Assembly: GCF_011189575.1 (NCBI RefSeq)
Contig: NZ_PUJW01000061.1
Coordinates: 1-5,458 of the forward strand
DNA length: 5,458 nucleotides
DNA from: Photorhabdus cinerea
GTDB taxonomy: Bacteria; Pseudomonadota; Gammaproteobacteria; Enterobacterales; Enterobacteriaceae
Direction of reading: 5' to 3'
The notes under the pieces are model-generated. The model was not told the origin of the DNA. It worked only from the letters and a program-made list of their open reading frames with translations, and ran no database searches. This document shows positions 1 through 4,693 of the stretch, in pieces (position 1 is the stretch's first letter; every line of letters begins with the position of its first letter). The position numbers and the translations under genes were made by a program.

Positions 1-133
1 GGCGTGAGTCGGCGAATGACATAGGGGCTCGCAGCTGTCAGGCTGCAATAAAGCCGGATATAAAGCTGCAACCTACCAGTCAATGTCAGAACAATGGAAG
101 CCTTGCAAACGGGATGCGTTCATATAAATTTAT
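1..133 (+). other. Left-edge region before the lipoprotein gene, with two short open frames and no recognised gene
   Basis: No complete gene is visible. One frame (from base 3) is open from the window edge to a TGA at 135-137 that overlaps the lipoprotein ATG as ATGA, so an upstream gene could be translationally coupled; its residue composition does not look like a convincing protein. A second tiny ORF, ATG at 83 to TAA at 125-127, reads MSEQWKPCKRDAFI and looks more protein-like, as though a gene was cut off at the palindrome at 118-139. The DNA before it is repetitive: GCAGC 31-35 can pair with GCTGC 42-46, GCTGCAA occurs at 42-48 and 65-71, and ATAAAGC at 48-54 and 60-66. A truncated structured-RNA element, for example the 5' part of a group II intron before its reverse transcriptase, is a guess I cannot confirm. 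Confidence 0.25.
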
Positions 134-139
134 ATGAAC
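118..139. repeat. Perfect 22-bp palindrome spanning the lipoprotein start codon
   Basis: The two 11-base arms GTTCATATAAA and TTTATATGAAC are exact reverse complements with no spacer; the flanking bases (117 and 140) no longer match. The ATG of the lipoprotein gene (134-136) lies in the right arm and the TAA of the small upstream ORF (125-127) lies across the centre. It could be an operator for a dimeric regulator, an RNA hairpin that hides the start codon, or the scar of a rearrangement that joined the left-edge sequence to the lipoprotein gene. The sequence alone does not decide between these. Confidence 0.6.
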
Positions 140-1006
140 TTTTTCAATACCTCATCTCTGTTTGCATCTGTAACTACTGTGCTTTTGCTGACTGGCTGCG
201 CCACAAATGTGGGCAAAACTCCCGAAACGGCTCAGTACAGTAAATTCCATGGTATTTACTGGCATAAGAATCCCGCTTACTCAGTTGCCAAGAACGCATA
301 CTCACTTGCAGGTGTTGATGTGAATTTTTCGGAAACAGAAGTTAAGCCTGGAAGCGCGGATGAAGCTGGTATTTCAAAGTACCTGATAAACGGCACGATG
401 GGCTACGTGACAGGGGGCATTAAGGGACTAAGCATTATGACTCTTGCTTCCCTTTACTCGAAAGAAGATGCCGAGCGCATGGTAATGGAACACTTGGTTG
501 TCTTTGTTTCTAACCCAACGAATCTCCCATTTGATGACCCAAAACTGGTTAAAGATGGGACCCGATATGCCTTCACCTTCGTAAAAGGTAGTGGCGCTAA
601 GCGAGGCTTTGTGCTGGATAAACAACTGAAAGCGATTGATGAATGCCAGATCAGCACTTCCGCAATGGCAAAATTCGACAGTTGTGTATTAGCTACAGTA
701 CCATCAAAAGATACCGCTTTTGGTGACCGAGTATTTGATTACCAGGCGATTCGTCCGGCTACTGGACAGGAGCTGTCTCAGCTCAATTTGCCTAAAGGTA
801 ATTATTCCCTCATCCGTTATACACTGATCCCGACAACGATGGATGAGAGTTCTAAAGGATTTAATGGCTTTATTTTACGTCCTGACAATCCGAAAACCTC
901 TCCTCGCATGCCGAGCGTATCTATTAATGGACAAGATTACTATTTGTTCTCAGGTGAAACGGGGAATAAAGGATTCCCGGAAAAAACACTAGTTGGCAAA
1001 TGGTGA
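134..1006 (+). CDS. Putative outer-membrane lipoprotein of unknown function, 290 aa
   Basis: I do not recognise the family. The N-terminus is a type II (lipoprotein) signal peptide: a hydrophobic stretch at residues 9-19 and a lipobox L-T-G-C with the lipidated Cys at 22. Residue 23 is Ala, not Asp, so outer-membrane sorting is expected. The mature protein is about 269 aa, has no further strong membrane helix, a Gly-rich moderately hydrophobic patch at about 90-107, and two Cys (171 and 184) that could form a disulfide in the periplasm. The start at 134 is forced on the left by an in-frame TAA at 125-127, and no later ATG precedes the lipobox. There is no recognisable Shine-Dalgarno in the 15 bases before the ATG, which itself lies in a perfect palindrome. 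It lies on the island side of the tRNA-Ser gene, so it may be cargo. Existence as a gene is likely; function is unknown. Confidence 0.75.
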   Translation: MNFFNTSSLFASVTTVLLLTGCATNVGKTPETAQYSKFHGIYWHKNPAYSVAKNAYSLAGVDVNFSETEVKPGSADEAGISKYLINGTMGYVTGGIKGLSIMTLASLYSKEDAERMVMEHLVVFVSNPTNLPFDDPKLVKDGTRYAFTFVKGSGAKRGFVLDKQLKAIDECQISTSAMAKFDSCVLATVPSKDTAFGDRVFDYQAIRPATGQELSQLNLPKGNYSLIRYTLIPTTMDESSKGFNGFILRPDNPKTSPRMPSVSINGQDYYLFSGETGNKGFPEKTLVGKW

Positions 1007-1020
1007 TGCAAAATTTGAGA

Positions 1021-1048
1021 TAAAAGAAAGAGGCCATTTCGGCCTCTT
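1021..1048 (-). terminator. Intrinsic terminator reading leftward, between the lipoprotein gene and the integrase relic
   Basis: An 8-bp perfect stem, AAGAGGCC (1028-1035) with GGCCTCTT (1041-1048), encloses a 5-base loop. On the minus strand it is followed by TCTTTTA, a U-rich tail, so it best serves transcripts from the integrase side. On the plus strand the stem begins 22 bases after the lipoprotein stop but is followed by CAGACC, so it would be a poor plus-strand terminator, though it could protect the 3' end of the message. Confidence 0.65.
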
Positions 1049-1121
1049 CAGACCGCTGACAAACCTCGTTGAAAATAACGAAGTTTTTTCTTTCATTAGA
1101 CCCTGTAAGTAATTCTGTGTA

Positions 1122-1779
1122 CTTGCCATTCTGCATAAATCTTTAAATGTATGCCTAAAAAAATGGAAGACCATCTTTGTGTCATCAACACCACATTCTT
1201 TTCTCAAATAACGGCCAAACCATTTCGACCAGTTTCCACTAATCTTCCCATATATATCTGGTAACAAATCTGGGAATACCCTCTCACGTTTTTGTACTGT
1301 TTTAACATAGTCTAAGAATCCAAGCTCAATTAGTGTGAGATGTATTAGCGCTCTTTAACTGTTACTCATCGGTGATGTTAAGTACCCACCTCTTTATTTC
1401 CATCCCATTAAAGTATGTTTCTTTCTTAATGTCGCAATACTTAAGTTGTGCCAATTCTTCTAACCTAGCACCGGTAAACAAAACCAATATGGGTAACCAA
1501 TATCCAGCCTTTCCTCCACAACCTTTAGGGTACTCACCACGAATATACAGTGGTGAAGTGAAAATCTTAATCAGGCTTGCTTCATCATATGGTTTACGTT
1601 TGTTCTTCGCGCTTTCCTTTCTCTTAAGAGAAAGTTTTTCCGCTTTGTTATCCGTAATGTACTCAGGTCGTTTTAAGAGATTGAACTATTTCAGATTTGC
1701 TACAAACTTGCACTAAATCAGCAGGTATTCTCCGGCGGAAATAATACATGAGCCCACGACGATAAAGATGAGTACACAT
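1122..1779 (-). pseudogene. Decayed tyrosine-recombinase (phage/island) integrase
   Basis: Three pieces of one integrase can be read on the minus strand. Piece 1 (1779 down to a TGA at 1663-1665) reads MCTHLYRRGLMYYFRRRIPA and onward, the usual N-terminus of tRNA-site integrases; GGAG (1791-1794 on the plus strand) is a plausible ribosome-binding site. Piece 2 (about 1665-1366, another frame) runs from EYITDNKAEKLSLKR through FTGARLEELAQL, whose Arg is catalytic box I, to WVLNITDE and a stop. Piece 3 (about 1344-1122) runs through VFPDLLPD and WSKWFGRYLRKECGVDD to HFFRHTF, the HxxR of box II, then loses similarity after about DLCRMA. Much of the core-binding region between pieces 1 and 2 is missing, a few codons are lost between pieces 2 and 3, and the H/W position and catalytic Tyr are absent. 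It is certainly inactive. The start lies 105 bases from the 3' end of the tRNA-Ser gene and reads away from it, as in islands integrated at tRNA genes. Confidence 0.85.
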
Positions 1780-1792
1780 ACGAATGAATTCT

Positions 1793-1829
1793 CCAGCACC
1801 GTTGGAACGGTGTGGTATACTCATGAGTA
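1793..1829. repeat. Two adjacent inverted repeats upstream of the integrase relic
   Basis: CACCGTT (1797-1803) and AACGGTG (1806-1812) are inverted around GG, and the pairing extends to CCA (1793-1795) with TGG (1813-1815) across one unpaired base. Next to it TACTCATGAGTA (1818-1829) is a perfect 12-bp palindrome. They lie 14-50 bases upstream of the integrase ATG, in the space between it and the tRNA, where operators, excisionase sites or arm-type integrase sites are usually found. Function is inferred from position only. Confidence 0.45.
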
Positions 1830-1884
1830 ACAGCAAGGTGCGAATCTTAGGAAAATTATTTAGAAACATAAGGTTAGAAAGAAG

Positions 1885-1972
1885 TGGCGGAGGAGGAGAG
1901 ATTCGAACTCTCGGATGGTTTCCCATCGGCGGTTTTCAAGACCGCTGCCTTAAGCCGCTCGGCCACCCCTCC
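1885..1972 (-). tRNA. serT: tRNA-Ser (anticodon UGA)
   Basis: An 88-nt type II tRNA with an encoded CCA (TGG at 1885-1887 on the plus strand). The acceptor arms GGAGGGG and CTCCTCC pair with one G-U. The D-arm carries the usual GTGGCCGAGCGG, the anticodon stem pairs GCGGT with ACCGC, the anticodon loop is CTTGAAA with UGA at 1936-1938, a long variable arm (GATGGG..CCATC) marks it as a serine tRNA, and the T-arm is GAGAGTTCGAATCTCTC. It decodes UCN codons, chiefly UCA. Its 3' end faces the integrase relic, so it was probably the island's attachment site. In E. coli the corresponding gene serT lies in the same neighbourhood as tusE, acyP and hspQ, which supports the symbol. Confidence 0.97.
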
Positions 1973-1984
1973 GCAATGGCGTGC

Positions 1985-2013
1985 ACTATAAACATCACCG
2001 AGACAGATGTAAA
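1985..2013 (-). promoter_or_regulatory. Sigma-70 promoter of the tRNA-Ser gene
   Basis: On the minus strand TTTACA (-35, 2013-2008) and TATAGT (-10, 1990-1985) are separated by exactly 17 bases. The GC-rich sequence GCACGCC follows the -10, a discriminator typical of stringently controlled stable-RNA promoters. The mature tRNA 5' end lies 12 bases after the -10, leaving a short leader for RNase P to remove. Confidence 0.75.
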
Positions 2014-2094
2014 GCCTCCTCCTGTTCGATTGCCGTAAATTTATTCTTTCCCACTGCTGTTGGCTTATTTTATCCGCATACGTGCATGCCATTC

Positions 2095-2123
2095 TTGGGC
2101 ATAAAGGTAATTTTTGCTAGATT
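2095..2123 (+). promoter_or_regulatory. Possible promoter of tusE
   Basis: TTGGGC (2095-2100) and TAGATT (2118-2123) are spaced by 17 bases and lie just upstream of the tusE start. Each hexamer matches the sigma-70 consensus at about four of six positions, so this is a plausible, unproven call. Confidence 0.35.
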
Positions 2124-2154
2124 ACTACTGTCTTTCTTTGATGGTGAAATAATT

Positions 2155-2484
2155 ATGTTGGTATTCGAAGGTCGTGAGATCGAAACCGATGCGCAAGGTT
2201 ATCTGAAAAATAGCAGTGACTGGCAGGAAGCAATAGCTTTACTTCTCGCCGAGCAGGAAGTAATCGCTTTGACTGAACAGCACTGGGAAGTCATTCGTTT
2301 TGTCAGGGAATTTTATGATGAATTTAATACATCCCCAGCTATTCGTATGCTGGTAAAAGCAATCGCACAAAAGTATGGTGAAGAAAAAGGCAACAGCCGC
2401 TATCTTTACCGCTTATTTCCCAAAGGCCCAGCAAAGCAGGCAACTAAAATTGCAGGACTGCCAAAACCGGTAAAATGTATCTGA
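2155..2484 (+). CDS. tusE: TusE sulfurtransferase, tRNA 2-thiouridine sulfur relay
   Basis: 109 aa, the same length as E. coli TusE. The protein begins MLVFEGREIETDAQGYL, contains the family's WxxAIA-like segment (residues 22-27), a central HWEVIRFVREFYDEF helix and the DsrC-family C-terminus GLPKPVKCI, in which the penultimate Cys108 accepts the persulfide. In the known pathway sulfur passes from IscS to TusA, TusBCD and then TusE, which delivers it to MnmA for s2U34 formation in tRNA-Lys, -Glu and -Gln in the cytoplasm. The start at 2155 gives the family length and has GGTGA at 2143-2147, seven bases upstream; an in-frame ATG at 1981 would add 58 unrelated residues. It converges on acyP with 13 bases between the stop codons, and is separated from the tRNA-Ser gene by a promoter-sized gap, with no yccA homologue between them. 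Confidence 0.95.
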   Translation: MLVFEGREIETDAQGYLKNSSDWQEAIALLLAEQEVIALTEQHWEVIRFVREFYDEFNTSPAIRMLVKAIAQKYGEEKGNSRYLYRLFPKGPAKQATKIAGLPKPVKCI

Positions 2485-2497
2485 TTAATAACCTAAT

Positions 2498-2776
2498 TCA
2501 GTGGCGGACGCTAAAATCTAGAATATCCTCCACTGCGCAGGGCTGAGACGAAAAGCTATCTATTCGTGCACTTGGTGGCCCCCCTTGTTCTAACCAACAG
2601 GTTAATTTATTCAGTTGTTCAACATCACCATAAGCTACAATTTTGACACTGCCATCATGCAAATTACAGACATAGCCGGTCAGTTTATTAGATTTCGCCC
2701 AACGAAAAGTCTGATAGCGAAATCCAACCCCTTGAACCCGACCATAAGCATAAATTATTAACCCATATTTAATCAT
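2498..2776 (-). CDS. acyP: Acylphosphatase
   Basis: 92 aa, the normal size of this one-domain ferredoxin-like enzyme, which hydrolyses carboxyl-phosphate bonds of acylphosphates such as acetyl phosphate or 1,3-bisphosphoglycerate in the cytoplasm. The signature GRVQGVGFRYQTFRWA spans residues 12-27, with catalytic Arg20; catalytic Asn38 sits in GYVCNLHDGSV (34-44). Three Cys (37, 60, 80) are present; the E. coli homologue YccX is known for a disulfide, but I cannot say which Cys would pair here. The start ATG (2776) has AGGA (2784-2787 on the plus strand) seven bases upstream. The gene is convergent with tusE, with no clear terminator in the 13-base gap, and divergent from hspQ across 223 bases that must hold both promoters. 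The physiological role of bacterial AcyP is poorly defined. Confidence 0.95.
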   Translation of the reverse strand: MIKYGLIIYAYGRVQGVGFRYQTFRWAKSNKLTGYVCNLHDGSVKIVAYGDVEQLNKLTCWLEQGGPPSARIDSFSSQPCAVEDILDFSVRH

Positions 2777-2938
2777 AATTAGTTCCTATCTACCCTATCA
2801 CCTTGCGGTATCGCTCACATATGTAGTTAAGCACACTATTCTTGGTTGTGTTTTATATTTACTACAGCTAGCCTGAAATAATAGATGGAGCCACTCTCGC
2901 AATTAAAACAAAAAATGACTTCAACTACCGGGTATGCT

Positions 2939-2967
2939 CTTGTAATTCACCTTACTGCCCTTATATC
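2939..2967 (+). promoter_or_regulatory. hspQ promoter, with both sigma-32-like and sigma-70-like readings
   Basis: CTTGTAA (2939-2945) resembles the heat-shock -35 CTTGAAA. After 11 bases GCCCTTATA (2957-2965) resembles the heat-shock -10 CCCCATNTA. The overlapping sigma-70 reading is TTGTAA (2940-2945), 16 bases, TATATC (2962-2967). Either would start transcription near 2972, about 28 bases before hspQ. HspQ is a heat-shock protein in E. coli, which favours sigma-32 control here, but this rests on motif similarity alone. Confidence 0.45.
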
Positions 2968-2989
2968 AGTGTCAAGACAAGATCTCTTT

Positions 2990-2995
2990 GGAGGT
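2990..2995 (+). promoter_or_regulatory. Strong ribosome-binding site that fixes the hspQ start
   Basis: GGAGGT lies four bases before the ATG at 3000. It overlaps the alternative in-frame TTG at 2988, so the TTG cannot sensibly be the start. Confidence 0.85.
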
Positions 2996-2999
2996 GACT

Positions 3000-3320
3000 A
3001 TGATTATCGCCAGCAAATTCGGTATCGGCCAACAAGTACGTCACAAGCTTCTGGGGTATTTGGGAGTGATCGTAGACATTGATGTGGAATATTCTCTGGA
3101 ACAACCTCAAGAGGATGACATTGCATCCAATGCTGCTTTGCGTTCTGCTCCTTGGTATCATGTTGTGATGGAAGATGACGACGGCCAACCCGTACATACT
3201 TATTTGGCCGAAGCACAATTAGCCTACGAAACATCAGATGACCATCCAGAACAACCTTCTCTGGACGAGCTAGCAGAATCCATCCGCAATCAGTTACTGG
3301 CTCCACGACTACGCAATTAA
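3000..3320 (+). CDS. hspQ: Heat shock protein HspQ (YccV family)
   Basis: 106 aa, close to the 105 aa of E. coli HspQ, and the YccV-like domain fills the protein. Recognisable blocks are MIIASKFGIGQQVRHKLLGY at the N-terminus, GVIVDIDVEYSLEQP (about 22-36), APWYHVVMEDDDGQPVHTYL (about 50-69) and the C-terminal HPEQPSLDELAESIRNQL ending APRLRN. HspQ is a small cytoplasmic hemimethylated-DNA-binding and protease-regulating protein: in E. coli it binds hemimethylated oriC DNA and affects DnaA stability, and in Yersinia it enhances Lon activity. The start at 3000 matches the family and has a strong Shine-Dalgarno. It is divergent from acyP and is followed by its own terminator. E. coli carries rlmI between hspQ and acyP; it is missing here. 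The long acidic C-terminal half is normal for the family. Confidence 0.95.
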   Translation: MIIASKFGIGQQVRHKLLGYLGVIVDIDVEYSLEQPQEDDIASNAALRSAPWYHVVMEDDDGQPVHTYLAEAQLAYETSDDHPEQPSLDELAESIRNQLLAPRLRN

Positions 3321-3358
3321 CTAACCTTTATTGTGTTTTTAAACTACTTGTACCACCT

Positions 3359-3378
3359 AGGCATCTGTGCCTCTTTTT
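3359..3378 (+). terminator. Intrinsic terminator of hspQ
   Basis: AGGCA (3359-3363), loop TCTG, TGCCT (3368-3372), then CTTTTT (3373-3378). The stem is short but the T-run is good, and it lies 38 bases after the hspQ stop. It should separate hspQ from the sequence beyond it. Confidence 0.65.
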
Positions 3379-3388
3379 GCCTATCGCT

Positions 3389-3520
3389 TTAAATACATTT
3401 GACAAGTTGTATCAATGAGCGCATTGAACCCGGTTCAGCAATGTTCCAATCATAATCATGATCCCGACCAACTTCGGCAATAGATGTTGCCATTACCGCA
3501 AAAATATGATGCATATCCAT
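3389..3520 (-). CDS. Small unrecognised ORF or gene relic, 43 aa, between hspQ and the CRISPR array
   Basis: On the minus strand an ATG at 3520 opens a frame ending with TAA at 3389-3391. It reads MDMHHIFAVMATSIAEVGRD at the start and ends SLIQLVKCI, a residue mix that looks protein-like, but I do not recognise it and no clear ribosome-binding site precedes it. In a different frame just upstream, an ATG at 3570, immediately next to the last CRISPR repeat, reads MVKHDGYGLEAEIRKTLW before a stop; together the two may be the frameshifted remains of one gene whose 5' part was replaced by the array. It could equally be chance. Of the 192-base gap 3379-3570 this is the only content I can see. Confidence 0.25.
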   Translation of the reverse strand: MDMHHIFAVMATSIAEVGRDHDYDWNIAEPGSMRSLIQLVKCI

Positions 3521-3570
3521 AATGTCTTACGGATTTCCGCCTCTAATCCGTACCCGTCGTGTTTCACCAT

Positions 3571-3598
3571 CTTCTAAACTGCCTATACGGCAGTGCAC
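3571..3598 (-). repeat. Degenerate terminal CRISPR repeat (trailer end)
   Basis: In crRNA sense it differs from the consensus at three positions: loop GTACA becomes GTATA, the first handle base C becomes T, and the last base A becomes G. The CTGCC/GGCAG stem is intact. As the last repeat it only supplies the 3' hairpin of the oldest crRNA (spacer 3599-3630); its handle half leads into no spacer, so the handle changes are harmless. Confidence 0.9.
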
Positions 3599-4562
3599 GA
3601 TTTCTTTTGTCAGGCGGGCGCGTTCTTTTTTTTCTAAGCTGCCTGTACGGCAGTGCACAGTGAAGGATCGCGAAGTTAGCCTTATTAACATTTCTAAGCT
3701 GCCTGTACGGCAGTGCACCCTATGGTCTGGCGCCGATTCAGATTATCAGGTTTCTAAGCTGCCTGTACGGCAGTGCACGAACACCCGGGGCAATTGCATA
3801 GGGAGTGATGTTTCTAAGCTGCCTGTACGGCAGTGCACCCTGTTTTAATTTCATATATTCGCTGTTATCCTTTCTAAGCTGCCTGTACGGCAGTGCACCT
3901 CAGCTTTCGCATCTTCTTCACTGATTTCATTTTCTAAGCTGCCTGTACGGCAGTGCACGTTGTATCTCCATTATCACGCTGCTGCAATAATTTCTAAGCT
4001 GCCTGTACGGCAGTGCACATAAGGTTGTTGAGGCCATGAAAGCCTACGGCGTTTCTAAGCTGCCTGTACGGCAGTGCACATTAATATTTGCCATAAATAC
4101 GGAATTGGTGATTTCTAAGCTGCCTGTACGGCAGTGCACCGAATATCCAACAGAATGTTGTGTCCATCATCTTTCTAAGCTGCCTGTACGGCAGTGCACT
4201 TTTGTGCCTGTATATATACATCACATATAAATTTCTAAGCTGCCTGTACGGCAGTGCACCAAAGCAAAATATATATATCTACACATTACGCTTTCTAAGC
4301 TGCCTGTACGGCAGTGCACCAGCGCCGGTTGCCAGTTTGCCAGCTGATCACTTTCTAAGCTGCCTGTACGGCAGTGCACGTCATCCTCTTCTTCGGCGTC
4401 TTCCTCGTCGCCTTTCTAAGCTGCCTGTACGGCAGTGCACGCAGTAGCACCTTATCGTTGTTTTCACCCATGTTTCTAAGCTGCCTGTACGGCAGTGCAC
4501 CAGGGGGTAAGTCGTAGTATTCAAAAATTTCAGGTTTCTAAGCTGCCTGTACGGCAGTGCAC
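3571..4562 (-). CRISPR. Type I-F CRISPR array, 17 repeats and 16 spacers
   Basis: In crRNA sense (minus strand) the 28-nt repeat is GTGCACTGCCGTAC then AGGCAGCTTAGAAA: stem CTGCC/GGCAG and an 8-nt 3' part CTTAGAAA that becomes the 5' handle after Cas6f (Csy4) cleavage, as in type I-F. Repeats start on the plus strand at 3571, 3631, 3691, 3751, 3811, 3871, 3931, 3991, 4052, 4112, 4172, 4232, 4292, 4352, 4413, 4473 and 4535. All are identical except the first, which is degenerate and so marks the trailer end. Spacers are 32 nt except 4019-4051 and 4380-4412 (33 nt) and 4501-4534 (34 nt). No two spacers are identical. The leader and newest spacers are on the right, so pre-crRNA is transcribed leftward. 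No cas gene lies in the window, so processing and interference would need a type I-F cas operon elsewhere. Confidence 0.98.
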
Positions 4563-4623
4563 TGTTGCATATTAACCTTAACCTACTGACAGTTAAAGTA
4601 TATTTTAATAAAACAACGAAAAA

Positions 4624-4693
4624 ACCCTTTTTTACAAGAGAAATAATATTCCATTGAAAATCAATAAATTAAAATCGCCCCTTAAAAAAGGGT
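4624..4693. repeat. Perfect 11-bp inverted repeat in the CRISPR leader
   Basis: ACCCTTTTTTA (4624-4634) and TAAAAAAGGGT (4683-4693) are exact reverse complements separated by 48 bases. The IHF match lies between them, almost at the centre. The arms could be protein-binding sites brought together by an IHF bend; the long spacer makes a simple RNA terminator unlikely, although the T-run is terminator-like. Confidence 0.6.
4659..4671. promoter_or_regulatory. Integration host factor (IHF) site in the CRISPR leader
   Basis: AATCAATAAATTA matches the IHF consensus WATCAANNNNTTR at every defined position. It is 97 bases from the first repeat. IHF bending of the leader is known to be needed for spacer integration next to the leader in type I-E and I-F systems, so this is a likely adaptation element. 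Confidence 0.6.

Noticed and set aside
428..657. Minus-strand open frames inside the lipoprotein gene
   Set aside because: Short, antisense to a complete lipoprotein ORF, with no recognisable domain.
1372..1716. 114-aa plus-strand open frame
   Set aside because: It is antisense to the integrase relic, whose minus-strand frames match tyrosine recombinases.
1784..2038. Open frames on both strands across the tRNA (also 1874-2092 minus)
   Set aside because: They run through the tRNA-Ser gene and its promoter and have no protein-like character.
1981..2154. Upstream in-frame start of tusE at 1981
   Set aside because: It would add 58 residues not found in TusE and overlap the tRNA promoter; 2155 gives the exact family length and has its own ribosome-binding site.
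2876..2898. CCTGAA followed by CCACTCTC as a sigma-32 promoter for hspQ
   Set aside because: The -10 part matches poorly; the pair at 2939-2965 is better and closer to the start.
2988..2999. TTG start of hspQ at 2988
   Set aside because: It overlaps the Shine-Dalgarno GGAGGT; the ATG at 3000 matches the HspQ N-terminus.
2961..3306. Minus-strand open frames opposite hspQ (2961-3218, 3004-3306) and the plus frame 2885-3082
   Set aside because: They are shadows of hspQ, which is unmistakable in its own frame.
3511..3538. A possible eighteenth, highly degenerate repeat left of 3571
   Set aside because: One repeat-plus-spacer unit to the left there is no recognisable CTGCC/GGCAG stem or flanking repeat sequence.
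3522..4447. Open frames across the array (3522-3848, 4036-4230, 4160-4447 on plus; 3527-3718 on minus) encoding repeated SKLPVRQCT- or LSCLYGSA-like peptides
   Set aside because: They are translations of the CRISPR repeats, kept open by the 60-base period, which is a multiple of three.
4624..4693. Leader inverted repeat as a simple intrinsic terminator
   Set aside because: The arms are 48 bases apart and A/T-rich, so a terminator hairpin would be weak; the IHF site between them suggests a DNA-level role.
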